A stretch of 64,000 nt of DNA, taken from Gemmatimonadetes bacterium 2013_60CM_65_52. Lineage in GTDB: Bacteria; Gemmatimonadota; Gemmatimonadetes; Gemmatimonadales; Gemmatimonadaceae. The stretch is from NCBI GenBank assembly GCA_002215645.1, contig NGFI01000008.1, forward strand, positions 310,001 to 374,000. Direction: 5' to 3'. The notes under the pieces were generated by a model. That model did not search any database, had not been told where the DNA came from, and worked only from the letters and a program-made list of their open reading frames with translations. The position numbers were made by a program, and so were the translations under genes. Below are positions 43,260-52,177 of this stretch, one piece after another. Within the stretch, counting starts at the first letter, position 1. Each line of letters opens with the position of its first letter.

Positions 43260-43281
43260 GCCGGCGATCGGAGTCGCCGGC
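43260..43281. repeat. Inverted repeat before the glycosyltransferase-like gene
   Basis: GCCGGCGA (43260-43267) and TCGCCGGC (43274-43281) are perfect complements around a six-base spacer, 30 bases before the start at 43312. It sits in the 205-base divergent gap and could be an operator or a 5' mRNA hairpin. Confidence 0.45.
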
Positions 43282-43311
43282 CGCACCCACACTGTCACCT
43301 GCCATTTCGCC

Positions 43312-44118
43312 GTGAGCGCGCCATACACGCTCATCGTCAATTCGTCCGATAACTACAGTGACTGCTGGTCGCCTTTCTTCACCCTGCTCGACCGGTACTG
43401 GCCTGACCTCGACGCGCGCGTGATTCTGAACACCGAGCGCGCGGTTTTCACCTTGCCGTCGACGCACCCGGTGGAGTCGTCGCGCGTGCAGGAGGACTCC
43501 GAGCGTCGACTCACCTGGAGCGAGTGCCTACTTCGCTGCCTCGACCTCGTGGAGACGCCAGTCGTACTGTACATGCAGGAGGACTACTTCCTCGAGGAAC
43601 GTGTCGACCACGAGACCATCACTGCCTTTGTGCGGCGGATGATAGCTGATCCGCGAATCCGACATCTTGGCCTCACGGCGTTCGGATCGCGAGGAGCCTT
43701 TGAGCGGACGGATGACGAGCAGTTGTGGAAGGTTGACCGGAAGGCGCCGTATCGCATTTCGCTGCAAGCTGCGCTCTGGCGCACTGACGCCATGCGAAGC
43801 TATCTCCGACCCGAAGAGAATGGCTGGATGTTCGAGATCTATGGAACGCGGCGTGCGTGGCGCTGCGACGAGTTGTTTCTTACAGTCAATCGGGATTTGG
43901 AGCGCATTCGGCGGGTCCTGCCGTACTCGATGGCCGGCATAGTGAAGGGGCGTTGGTGGCAGACGATGCCGGCACTCTTTGTGCGCGAGGGCATCCCGAT
44001 GGATTTTTCGCGTCGCGGGTTCTTCGTTCCACGTTCCGCATTCCTCGAGAAGTTGCGCACAATGGGAAAACTGTTGGAGAATCCTGGCCGCTTCATTCGC
44101 GGCATCTTGGGTCGGTGA
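43312..44118 (+). CDS. Glycosyltransferase-like protein of surface-polysaccharide loci
   Basis: The 268-residue soluble protein begins TLIVNSSDNYSDCWSPFFTLLDRYWPDLDARVILNTE and has VVLYMQEDYFLEE where GT-A enzymes carry their acidic metal-binding motif. These features match a group of poorly studied glycosyltransferases often found beside O-antigen genes. Donor and acceptor are unknown. The start is GTG at 43312. The gene opens the plus-strand set with the polymerase and chain-length proteins. Confidence 0.65.
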   Translation: MSAPYTLIVNSSDNYSDCWSPFFTLLDRYWPDLDARVILNTERAVFTLPSTHPVESSRVQEDSERRLTWSECLLRCLDLVETPVVLYMQEDYFLEERVDHETITAFVRRMIADPRIRHLGLTAFGSRGAFERTDDEQLWKVDRKAPYRISLQAALWRTDAMRSYLRPEENGWMFEIYGTRRAWRCDELFLTVNRDLERIRRVLPYSMAGIVKGRWWQTMPALFVREGIPMDFSRRGFFVPRSAFLEKLRTMGKLLENPGRFIRGILGR

Positions 44119-44146
44119 TATCGGCCCTGTTTCGGATCTTAGCCAC

Positions 44147-45475
44147 GTGATCGACGCGGACGCCGTCATTCTATCCGTATTCGTCGGAGCTGTGCTGGCT
44201 GGCGCATGGCTGATGGCACGGCGAGACGCGTTGTTTGCCGGCTTCGCCGTGTTCTTTCTTATCTACACCATCTTCGCGATGATCGGGTACCGCTACCTCC
44301 CGATTCTCTCGGAGTTCATGAATGCGTATTTCGGCCTCGAACTCTTCAGACGCTATGTCATCTTCGTTGTCGCGTCGTTTGGCATGTTCATGGTCGCGTT
44401 CTGGTTCCTCGAGCCGCGGCTCGTGGGTGGCGAGGAGTTCACGGTGGCGTATCGTCCGGACATACGCGCGAAGTGGCTAGGCTTCGCCACCGTCGCGCTC
44501 CTGGCCGGGTGGATGGGCGCAACGTTGCCATTCCTGTATGCCTCCATCGATTACAGCGGCAACCCCCAGATTCCAAGTGCCGCATTCAGCTTCGCGTTCA
44601 AGAACCTCATTTTCGTGCTGGTTCTCGTGCTCGCTTTTGCGAGGCGGCATGCGAGTACGGGGTTCGAGTTGGCCGCCGCCTGGATGCTACTTGGAGTTCT
44701 ATGTCTCATCTTCCTGCTCACGGCGCTGAAGTCTGGCAATAGAACTGACATTTTCGCTCTGTTGCTCGGCGTCGCTTGGCTGGAGTTGGCGCCGCACGTT
44801 CTCGATCATCGATGGAGATTGCGGCGGCGATTCTCGGCGCGCCTGCGGCGTCGATTGCTCGCGGTCGGGGTCACGGCACTCATAGCAATGCTGCTCATCG
44901 AATCAGTGCGGCAGAACCGCGGCGCAGGCGAGGCATCACTCCCCGTTTATGCGCGGGTGATGTTCAACGACTATTACGCGCCCGCGCATATCCTCTTTGC
45001 GGCCATGGCGTTTGATTTCGTGCGCCCGTTGTTTCTTCTGAAATCAAGCGTCGCCAACGCCCTTCTCGTTGGTGGCATGCTTAATATTCCGTACCCTCAG
45101 ACGGAACTCGGCAACATCCTTCTGCCAGGCACGAGTACGCGAAGCACCGGATTTGCCTTTTATATTTTCACTGAGGGTTTCATGGCCGGCGGTTCCATCC
45201 TGGGCGCGCTCTATAACGGCATCGTGCCCGTAGTGCTTATCGCGCTCTGGCGTCGATTGGGTCGCACGAGAGATCTTCGATATAACGCAGTGGTGGGCGC
45301 GCTGTGCGCAATGTCGTTTGCGACGATCGCGCGGTCGGGCAACTACCTTTTCATTCGCGAGTACCTGTTCGCGCTCTTGCCGTATCTGTGGGCTTTTCGA
45401 TTCATGACGGGCGCCCGATTGTCCCCGGTCACCAGCGATGCGCATGATCCGCGCCACCTTGCGCTCCAACCGTAA
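44147..45475 (+). CDS. O-antigen polymerase-like membrane protein (Wzy type)
   Basis: The 442-residue protein has about ten to eleven membrane segments, a large soluble loop after segment eight with ILLPGTSTRSTGFAFYIFTEGFMAGG, and low motif conservation, the usual picture of Wzy oligosaccharide-unit polymerases. Synteny with a Wzz-like gene directly downstream (six-base gap) and glycosyltransferases supports this. The start is GTG 44147; the frame is open upstream through the previous gene. A ligase (WaaL) cannot be excluded from topology alone. Confidence 0.75.
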   Translation: MIDADAVILSVFVGAVLAGAWLMARRDALFAGFAVFFLIYTIFAMIGYRYLPILSEFMNAYFGLELFRRYVIFVVASFGMFMVAFWFLEPRLVGGEEFTVAYRPDIRAKWLGFATVALLAGWMGATLPFLYASIDYSGNPQIPSAAFSFAFKNLIFVLVLVLAFARRHASTGFELAAAWMLLGVLCLIFLLTALKSGNRTDIFALLLGVAWLELAPHVLDHRWRLRRRFSARLRRRLLAVGVTALIAMLLIESVRQNRGAGEASLPVYARVMFNDYYAPAHILFAAMAFDFVRPLFLLKSSVANALLVGGMLNIPYPQTELGNILLPGTSTRSTGFAFYIFTEGFMAGGSILGALYNGIVPVVLIALWRRLGRTRDLRYNAVVGALCAMSFATIARSGNYLFIREYLFALLPYLWAFRFMTGARLSPVTSDAHDPRHLALQP

Positions 45476-45481
45476 TCCGAG

Positions 45482-46534
45482 ATGCCGACGCCCGATGCTA
45501 CGTTGATGACGCACTCGACGACCGATGGCGACGCATGGCGCGGCGGTCTCTCGGTACGACGGGTGCTTGCGCCAGTATTCGAGCACGCTGGGGTAGTGAT
45601 CAGTGTCTCGATGGCGCTCGCGCTCGTAGTCGTAGCCTATGCGGGATTACGCCCGCGGCAGTTCGATGCACAGTTGTCGTTCTCGACTGTTGGCAGTGCG
45701 CGGCTTGGCTCATTGGGCTCGTCATTGCCCGCGGCGTTGCTCGCGGCGACCAGTTCGACTGGTCTACAGGCAACACCCGCGCTCTTGGCCAGGCTCGTTC
45801 GGAGTCATAACGTCGAAGTGCGGGTGGCTCGCCAACACGTACCGAAACGGGGAGACAGTACGGTCGCGGACTTGCTCATGCGTGAGCACACAGGCGGCCT
45901 CGCCGATGCAAAAGTGGCGGATCAGGTGGCTCGCGCCGTTCGCGTCGAGAGCGATCGTGAAACGGGACTCGTGACCGTAAGCGCCAGGCACGCCGATTCG
46001 GCCCTTGCGCGAGTCATGGTTCAACGTGTGGTCGACGAAGTCACGAGCGTCTTTCAGGAGGCCGTCAAGGTTCACGCGTCCGACACGAAGTCCGCATTGA
46101 CACAGCGATTCGAGGCAGCAGCCACGCGTTTGCGCGCGGCCGAGGAGAACGCACGCGAGTTCGCGAACCGGAATCGCGTGGTCGCACCCTTCTCACCGGC
46201 GACCATCGAGCGCGATCGTTTTGCGCGTGAACTCAGTCTTGCGCAGAGCCTTTACGAGCAAGTCTCCGTGGAGCGCGAGTCGGCGCGGTCTCGCGAACTT
46301 GACGAAGCACCAGCAGTCGTAGTCGTGGATCCCATTCCACGAGAACTCATCCCCGTGGGTCGCAATATCATATGGAAAGGGTTGGTTGCATTGATTCTTG
46401 GCAGCGTGATCGTGGCGGGTATCTTCGTCACCGCGGATCTCCTGCGGCGGCCGAGCATGTCGCCGCAGGACGAGCGTGTCAGGTTCTCACGGGCTCTCGC
46501 AACGCTCCCGGTCGTTCGCCGCTTCGTCCACTGA
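45482..46534 (+). CDS. Wzz-like polysaccharide chain-length regulator
   Basis: The 350-residue protein has two membrane helices, near residues 38-56 and 305-325, bracketing a periplasmic domain with long helices (ALTQRFEAAATRLRAAEENAREFANRN). The Pro-rich piece DPIPRELIPVGRN before the second helix is typical of Wzz/PCP co-polymerases. No C-terminal tyrosine-kinase domain is attached. It should set polymer length together with the Wzy-like protein upstream. Confidence 0.82.
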   Translation: MPTPDATLMTHSTTDGDAWRGGLSVRRVLAPVFEHAGVVISVSMALALVVVAYAGLRPRQFDAQLSFSTVGSARLGSLGSSLPAALLAATSSTGLQATPALLARLVRSHNVEVRVARQHVPKRGDSTVADLLMREHTGGLADAKVADQVARAVRVESDRETGLVTVSARHADSALARVMVQRVVDEVTSVFQEAVKVHASDTKSALTQRFEAAATRLRAAEENAREFANRNRVVAPFSPATIERDRFARELSLAQSLYEQVSVERESARSRELDEAPAVVVVDPIPRELIPVGRNIIWKGLVALILGSVIVAGIFVTADLLRRPSMSPQDERVRFSRALATLPVVRRFVH

Positions 46535-46688
46535 TGTCGCGGAGACGAGGTCAGCTCAGCTCTAGGTCGCGGCCTAGCCACGACAGTAGAGGCACCAGGC
46601 GCGGGCACTCCGCTCCACTGGAAATGAGCAGGACGATGACTATTGGCGATTGGCAGTGAATGGCAGTTCTTCCACGTCAACCGCTGAA

Positions 46689-47924
46689 CTAGCCATCAGT
46701 AGCGAATGGCGAGTTTGTCGTAATGCGCTCTGAATAGTTATCTCGCGCGCCGACGGTCCAGATCCGATGTCGCAGGGGTGTCGCACGCAAGGAGTCGATC
46801 GCGCGGAGCACAAGCTCGACGGTAAGCGCGTCGATACCATAGCCAGCATCACCTACGGTTGCCGAATCCGGTCGCAGAGAGAGCGACTGCGTGGCAGCGA
46901 TTGGTTCCCAGAGCCCCGCGACCTCCCAGTTACAATACAGTGTGAGGACGCTACAGCCTGCCAGGGCCGCGAAATGGGCAGGGGATCCGTCGTTGCCAAC
47001 GAAGAGACCACAATGGGACAGCGCAGCGATGGTTTCGCGAACTGAGAGTGAACCTGCAAGGTTCACGATGCGATGTCGTGCCTTGACGGAATCGGCAGAG
47101 AGAGCCGAGATCACCTCGCTCGTGACTGCACGGTCAGCCGGTCCGCCGACGAAACAGAGACGCGTGTCTGGATTCTCGAGGAGGCGGCGCGCGACCTGCG
47201 CGTACCGATCAATCGGCCACCGCTTCCGCTCATCCTTTGCATGGACATATAGTGCAACGCAAGCGTCGCGATGCGACGGGGAGTGCCCTTGGGTGATGGC
47301 CCGCTCGGCCGCGCTGAATTCGGCAGGTGAGATATCGAGCAGCCGCCACACGTCCTCTCGCGTGGCGCTGGATGTCATGCCACACGCGATAAAGGGTGCC
47401 ATCGCCTGGTTTGTCGCGAGTGTGCTCTGCGTATTCGCAAGCTGTCTTCGAGTGCGAATCGCAGGATGCGGAGCAAATCCGCGCGCCTGGGGCGTCATAC
47501 CCGCGACGAGGCGGACCATCGCCAGTTTGCGGAATCGGTACGCGGCTGAATCTGAGTTCTGAGCGGCGTACAGAATCTCGCCATATCGTTGACCACGCAA
47601 AGTGCGTCGCGCGTCGATCAGACTTGCAAGGAATGTTCGGATGTCAGTCGGATCGACCATCGCGATCCGATAGCGATCGCGCCTGAGTAATAGGCTCGCG
47701 ACATCGCCAAACCGAGAGATCAATAGAAGGTCCACATTGGCCTCGCCCCGCACCTTGCAAGCGCTCGCCAGGAATGGCAGGAAAACGGCAAAGTCGCCGA
47801 GAGAGCTGCTCCGAATCAGGAGTGTTCGCTTTTCGGGAACGCCCGGAAATCGGACCTTGGCTGCTGCACCGATGAGGATCGAAAATAGCGTGTCAGAAGT
47901 GTCGCGATTGGCCGAAAGGGTCAT
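46689..47924 (-). CDS. Glycosyltransferase family 9 (heptosyltransferase-like)
   Basis: The 411-residue protein shows the GT9 pattern: LLIRSSSLGDFAVFLPFLASAC at the start, YVHAKDERKRWPIDRYAQVARRLL in the middle, and VGNDGSPAHFAALAGCSVLTLY near the end. GT9 enzymes usually add heptose to LPS core. gmhA (1549) and the heptose kinase (53695) are in the same window, which fits. It is alone on the minus strand between two plus-strand genes; 155 bases without a gene separate it from the Wzz-like gene. Confidence 0.85.
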   Translation of the reverse strand: MTLSANRDTSDTLFSILIGAAAKVRFPGVPEKRTLLIRSSSLGDFAVFLPFLASACKVRGEANVDLLLISRFGDVASLLLRRDRYRIAMVDPTDIRTFLASLIDARRTLRGQRYGEILYAAQNSDSAAYRFRKLAMVRLVAGMTPQARGFAPHPAIRTRRQLANTQSTLATNQAMAPFIACGMTSSATREDVWRLLDISPAEFSAAERAITQGHSPSHRDACVALYVHAKDERKRWPIDRYAQVARRLLENPDTRLCFVGGPADRAVTSEVISALSADSVKARHRIVNLAGSLSVRETIAALSHCGLFVGNDGSPAHFAALAGCSVLTLYCNWEVAGLWEPIAATQSLSLRPDSATVGDAGYGIDALTVELVLRAIDSLRATPLRHRIWTVGARDNYSERITTNSPFATDG

Positions 47925-48211
47925 CGTGACATTGCCCGCGTCAGCGCCGGCAACTCACGACGGTTCACAGCTTCCGTAACCGCTCATGACGCGATCGAGA
48001 TACCTGGTGATTGAGATATCGTGAAAGGCGGAACTCGATGCCGTCCTCCCGGAGCGAGTGCTCAAGGAGATGGACGCCGCACACTCATTCGTCCACTGAC
48101 GAAGGACAACGGAGGATCGCGTCATGAAAGCCACTGCATTTCCGGAATTATAGCGGCTTGCCAAACGCTCGGCAAAGGAGCCGGAGCGCATCGAGGTCAA
48201 GTCCGACATCG

Positions 48212-48236
48212 CGCGACTCCGTTGACCGGAGTCGCG
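48212..48236. repeat. Perfect 10-bp inverted repeat around a -35-like box
   Basis: CGCGACTCCG (48212-48221) and CGGAGTCGCG (48227-48236) flank TTGAC. The TTGACC at its centre can serve as the -35 of the promoter for the methyltransferase-like gene, so the palindrome may be an operator. Confidence 0.65.
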
Positions 48237-48251
48237 ATGCGTGGGTAGCTT
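48222..48251 (+). promoter_or_regulatory. Possible promoter of the methyltransferase-like gene
   Basis: TTGACC (48222-48227) and TAGCTT (48246-48251) are 18 bases apart, 38 bases before the start at 48289. The -10 match is moderate. Confidence 0.4.
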
Positions 48252-48288
48252 GGATCTCGCGGTGAGCAGCTAACATTGGTGAGGAGTT

Positions 48289-48984
48289 ATGATATCAACG
48301 AGTTCGCAGAGCGCGGATTCCCCGAGTAACGCTATCGACTGGCGCCATCGGGCACGGGTGATGCTTCGATCAAATCCTGTGTTCGAGCTGTATGACCGTG
48401 TGCGGACGCGGAAGGCCGTCCGGCGGTGGCAACTCGGCGAACGGACCGGTCCGGCGCCAGCGCGGCTGAAGCAAGGCCTTCTAACCGACACGGCCAAACG
48501 GCACGGGCTGAGGCATCTGGTCGAGACGGGAACGTTTCTTGGCGGAATGATCCGCGCACAATTGCCCTACTTCGACCGCATCGATTCGATCGAACTCGAC
48601 GCGGATCTCGCGCACATGGCGCGGTGGCGATTCCGAAACCGTCCGAGTGTGGCTATTCATGCCGGAGACTCTGCGACAGTTCTGCCTCGGTTGCTCGCGC
48701 ACCTCGGCGAGCCCGCGCTGTTTTGGCTCGATGCACACTACTCTGGCGGCGTGACGGCGCGCGCCACCGCGGAAACGCCGGTACTGGCCGAGATCCGCCT
48801 TGTGTTGATGCACGCGTTCGGCGCGCGCCATGTCGTCCTTGTCGATGACGCCCGGTGTTTCGATGGTTCGCACGACTATCCAACGCTCGAGGACGTGCGA
48901 AAGCTCGTTTCGCAGGTCCGATCGGAACATATCATTCTCGTAGAGGACGATGTGATCCGCATCCATGCGCCGCTGGAGGCGTAG
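48289..48984 (+). CDS. Class I SAM-dependent methyltransferase-like protein
   Basis: The 231-residue protein has a Rossmann-type methyltransferase pattern. The glycine motif appears as HLVETGTFLGGMIR, an acidic residue ends strand two (IDSIELDADLAHMA), and the motif FWLDAHYSGGVTA with VLVDDARCFDG resembles metal-dependent sugar O-methyltransferases (TylF/macrocin type) and related proteins of polysaccharide loci. Its substrate is unknown; a 2-O- or 3-O-methyl sugar would fit the locus. GAGGAG lies just before ATG 48289. The next gene is convergent and ends one base away. Confidence 0.65.
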   Translation: MISTSSQSADSPSNAIDWRHRARVMLRSNPVFELYDRVRTRKAVRRWQLGERTGPAPARLKQGLLTDTAKRHGLRHLVETGTFLGGMIRAQLPYFDRIDSIELDADLAHMARWRFRNRPSVAIHAGDSATVLPRLLAHLGEPALFWLDAHYSGGVTARATAETPVLAEIRLVLMHAFGARHVVLVDDARCFDGSHDYPTLEDVRKLVSQVRSEHIILVEDDVIRIHAPLEA

Positions 48985-48985
48985 C

Positions 48986-50308
48986 CTATCCGTTCGAGTC
49001 CGTCGGGTGTTTCACGCGTACCGCCCTCTCTACGAGTTGCACTAGACGCGCGTATTGCATGTGCGCATCGAACTTCGTGCCGAGCACGTGCGACGCCGCC
49101 CGTGCGGTGCGCAGCAGGTCATGATCGTTCACGTATGCCTCCAGGGCGCCGGCCAGCGCGGCTGCGTCGCCAGGCTGATAGCGAGTGCCGGCACCTGACT
49201 CGGTGAGCAGGTCGGTATATTCGCCGGCGAGTGATGTGACGACAGCCAACCCAGCCGCGCAGTAGTGGAATCCCTTGATCGGCATGGTCACATGCGATCC
49301 GGCCACGTATCCCGCAATGCCGACATCGCAGCGCGCGTAAATGCGTGACATCTCGCTGGCGGTGGGGTTCCCGAGGAAGTGGACCCGAGTCAGTGACTCG
49401 CGCTTCAGCCTCTGCCGAATCGCCTCCTCGAGCGGCCCCGTTCCGGCGATGTACAGACGAAACGACACGCCACGCTCGGTCATCAGTGCGGCGGCGTCGA
49501 TAATCGTGTCCACATCGTAGTTGCTTCCCAGTGTGCTCGCGAATACGCAGCGAACCTCACCCGGCTCGCGCGGAATGCAGAGCGCCGACGGCAGTGGTCC
49601 CTCCAATCGCATCGCGGCACGAAATTCATCGACATGGACGCCGAAGTAGACCGTCTGCATCAAATGATCGGGCAGGTGCGGTGCCAGGCGCCTGGAGACA
49701 GCGCGATAGTCACGGCTCGCCGCAATCACGCCATCTGCGCGACGAAACGTGCGAGCGCGCCGCGCGTACAACGGTGCAAAGATCAGTCGACCAAAACGCT
49801 GAAGCAGGCCGGGGAGGGCGATATGAAACATTTCCGGCCAGAGGTCGAGCGTGTCGAGTATCAACGCAGCGCGCCAATGTCGTTGGAGGGCAAGCGCGGC
49901 GCCGCCATAGAACAACGCAGGTTCTGAGACCATCACCACATCGGGCGGTGGCAAACTCACAGACAAGCGCAGCACACCATTTGAGTATTCGCGCTCAGCC
50001 CGGATTCGGGCGAGCGAGATGTTGCGCTCGTATGCATGGGTCGGCACGATCCTGATGCTGAACCGCTCACTAACGTCGATCGTCGTAGGAGTCTGGACAC
50101 GGTGTTGCTTCGTCCGGTGGTTGAAGCCAGAGACCCACCACGTGACGCGATGTCCAGCGGCGACCAGTGCCTCCGCAAGCATTCCTGGGCGGTCCGGTCG
50201 CAACCCCTCACCAGGTATGCTGCCGTATGGGTATGTCAGCCAGATGTTTAGGATGTGACCCTCGGAGATTCGTTGGATTAGACCGTCGCGAGATAATCCC
50301 GATACCAC
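48986..50308 (-). CDS. Glycosyltransferase family 4 protein (WbuB-like)
   Basis: The 440-residue GT-B enzyme starts with [26 protein letters not shown], typical of WbuB-like transferases of O-antigen loci. It has [50 protein letters not shown] and the C-terminal donor site region [14 protein letters not shown]. The only ordinary start near the N terminus is ATG 50308, which overlaps the end of rfbG by 31 bases. The product is probably a fucosaminyl or similar transferase, but the donor cannot be fixed. Confidence 0.85.
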   Translation of the reverse strand: MVSGLSRDGLIQRISEGHILNIWLTYPYGSIPGEGLRPDRPGMLAEALVAAGHRVTWWVSGFNHRTKQHRVQTPTTIDVSERFSIRIVPTHAYERNISLARIRAEREYSNGVLRLSVSLPPPDVVMVSEPALFYGGAALALQRHWRAALILDTLDLWPEMFHIALPGLLQRFGRLIFAPLYARRARTFRRADGVIAASRDYRAVSRRLAPHLPDHLMQTVYFGVHVDEFRAAMRLEGPLPSALCIPREPGEVRCVFASTLGSNYDVDTIIDAAALMTERGVSFRLYIAGTGPLEEAIRQRLKRESLTRVHFLGNPTASEMSRIYARCDVGIAGYVAGSHVTMPIKGFHYCAAGLAVVTSLAGEYTDLLTESGAGTRYQPGDAAALAGALEAYVNDHDLLRTARAASHVLGTKFDAHMQYARLVQLVERAVRVKHPTDSNG

Positions 50309-51255
50309 GCGATAGTCTTCTCCAGACCGATATCGAGGTCAAAGAGCGGACGCCATCCGAGACGCATCGTTGCCTTGCGCGCGCTGAGGTATTGCTTGCG
50401 AATCTCGTTGCTCGCCTCGTTCCGAACGTCCGGCGCGAGCGTGGAGTTCATCAGGCGCAGAATACGACCAACAACGTCGAGTACGGAGATCTGCGTCTCG
50501 TTGGAGAAATTGAAGGCCTCGCCGACAAGCGTCCGATCCGCCGCCAAACGCTCGGCAAGCTGCATGTATGCCGCCGCTCCATCCTCGACGTACAGGTAGT
50601 CGCGGATGAATTCACCGTCGGAACGGATGACGGGTCGCTCGTTTCGGATGACGGAACGAATGGTACCCGGAACGATGCGGTTCCAGTTCAGATCGCCTCC
50701 GCCATAGAAGTTGCCGCACCGCGTAATCGCGACAGGCACACCGTATGTGTGTGCATATGTGTGAGCGATGAGATCCGCGCAGGACTTGCTTACGTCGTAT
50801 GGATGTCGCCCCTGTAACGCGACGTCCTCTTCATACGGCAGCACCTCGTGATCTCCGTACGCCTTGTCCGACGACGCTACCACAATCTGGCGCACCCGAG
50901 GTTGCATACGGCAGGCCTCGAGCATATTCCACGTTCCGCGGATGTTCGCGTCGAACGTCGCCGTGGGATTCCGGTTGGCCGCCCCGACGATCGCCTGTGC
51001 TGCCAGATGAATGACCGTATCGATCTCGTACTCGGTCAGCACACGCTCGAGGCCGTCCCGATCCAGCAGGTCGCCACGGACGATGGTCACGCGCTTGCCG
51101 GCTCCTGAGCGATGCAACTCCGTACGTGGAACATTGTCCCGAACGAGGCACACCACCTGCGCGCCAGCAGCGAGTAACCGCTGGACCAACCAGCCGCCTA
51201 CCAGCCCTGTTCCGCCAGTGACGAATGTTGGACGGTCCTGCCAGAAGGCGGTCAT
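50278..51255 (-). CDS. rfbG: CDP-glucose 4,6-dehydratase
   Basis: The 325-residue extended SDR has [53 protein letters not shown], the Tyr-x3-Lys pair in [14 protein letters not shown] and [19 protein letters not shown], which are typical of RfbG. It forms CDP-4-keto-6-deoxyglucose from the product of rfbF, whose stop overlaps its start (ATGA). No RfbH or later CDP-dideoxyhexose enzyme is seen nearby. Confidence 0.92.
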   Translation of the reverse strand: MTAFWQDRPTFVTGGTGLVGGWLVQRLLAAGAQVVCLVRDNVPRTELHRSGAGKRVTIVRGDLLDRDGLERVLTEYEIDTVIHLAAQAIVGAANRNPTATFDANIRGTWNMLEACRMQPRVRQIVVASSDKAYGDHEVLPYEEDVALQGRHPYDVSKSCADLIAHTYAHTYGVPVAITRCGNFYGGGDLNWNRIVPGTIRSVIRNERPVIRSDGEFIRDYLYVEDGAAAYMQLAERLAADRTLVGEAFNFSNETQISVLDVVGRILRLMNSTLAPDVRNEASNEIRKQYLSARKATMRLGWRPLFDLDIGLEKTIAWYRDYLATV

Positions 51256-52022
51256 TCGGCTGTCGCCCACGGTGCCTTTCCCGAGCGCCACAGCTCTTCC
51301 AGTAGGTTCCGTTCCTGCAGGGTGTCCATCATTTGCCAGAATCCCTCGTGTCGGTACGCCATCAACTGTCGATCCGCCGTGAGCCGTTCCATCGGCTCGC
51401 GCTCCAGTGATGTCGCGTCGCTGTCGATGTAGTCGAGTACCTGCGGCTCGAAAACGTAGAAACCGCCGTTGATCCAGCCATCCCCATTCTTCGGCTTCTC
51501 TGCGAACTGTCGCACCTCGTCTCCATTCATCACGATCTTTCCGAAGCGCGACGGAGGATGAACTGCTGTGACGGTGGCAAGCCGGCCATGAGAACGATGA
51601 AACGCAAGCAGCGCGTGCAGATCGATGCGCGCAAGTCCATCGGCATACGTCGCCATGAACGTTTCGCCGCCGACGTGCTCTCGAAGCCGTCTGATCCGGC
51701 CTCCAGTCTGCGTGGCGTGCCCGGTGTCCACGAGGTCGACGATCCACTCAAGCCGCTGCGTACCGTGCGCCACGTGCGTTCCGCCAGCGATGTCGACGGT
51801 GAGGTCGGCGCGAAGAGAGTGATAGTCGAGAAAGAATTTCTTGACCATTTCGCCCTTGTAACCGAGCGCCACGACGAACTCATTGAATCCCTGACGGCCG
51901 TAGATCCCCATCAGATGCCACAGGATTGGACGGCCGCCAATCTCTACCATCGGCTTCGGGCGCACGACGGTTTCCTCGGCGAGGCGGGTGCCCAAGCCGC
52001 CCGCAAGTATCACGGTCTTCAT
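51252..52022 (-). CDS. rfbF: Glucose-1-phosphate cytidylyltransferase
   Basis: The 256-residue nucleotidyltransferase has [49 protein letters not shown] and [17 protein letters not shown], all diagnostic of RfbF. It makes CDP-glucose. ATG 52022 gives the canonical start; the frame is open 33 bases upstream. It heads the minus-strand rfbF-rfbG-glycosyltransferase unit, with 155 gene-free bases before it. Confidence 0.94.
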   Translation of the reverse strand: MKTVILAGGLGTRLAEETVVRPKPMVEIGGRPILWHLMGIYGRQGFNEFVVALGYKGEMVKKFFLDYHSLRADLTVDIAGGTHVAHGTQRLEWIVDLVDTGHATQTGGRIRRLREHVGGETFMATYADGLARIDLHALLAFHRSHGRLATVTAVHPPSRFGKIVMNGDEVRQFAEKPKNGDGWINGGFYVFEPQVLDYIDSDATSLEREPMERLTADRQLMAYRHEGFWQMMDTLQERNLLEELWRSGKAPWATAE

Positions 52023-52177
52023 TGAATAGAGGATTCGGCATTGGGGCGGGCGCATGCTTCAAAGTGCCCGACGAGTTCGCTCAATCTAGCGCGACGTGCT
52101 CTGGAAGGAACCGATCTGACGGCGCCCGCAACTACCGCCGATACGATCGCTGGCACCTGCCGTTGGTGCGGCATCGG

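Larger units (their letters stand above)
47925..48288. other. Gene-free gap of 364 bases with a palindrome and promoter
   Basis: No convincing gene is seen. Short open frames on both strands lack motifs and good starts. The only clear structure is the palindrome at 48212-48236 with a promoter-like pair across it. The piece between about 48000 and 48200 may be a remnant of older coding sequence, but nothing recognisable is left. Confidence 0.5.

Noticed and set aside
47955-48209. Small open frame on the minus strand in the 364-base gap
   Set aside because: Ser/Arg-rich with no family resemblance, no ribosome binding site and no neighbour support.
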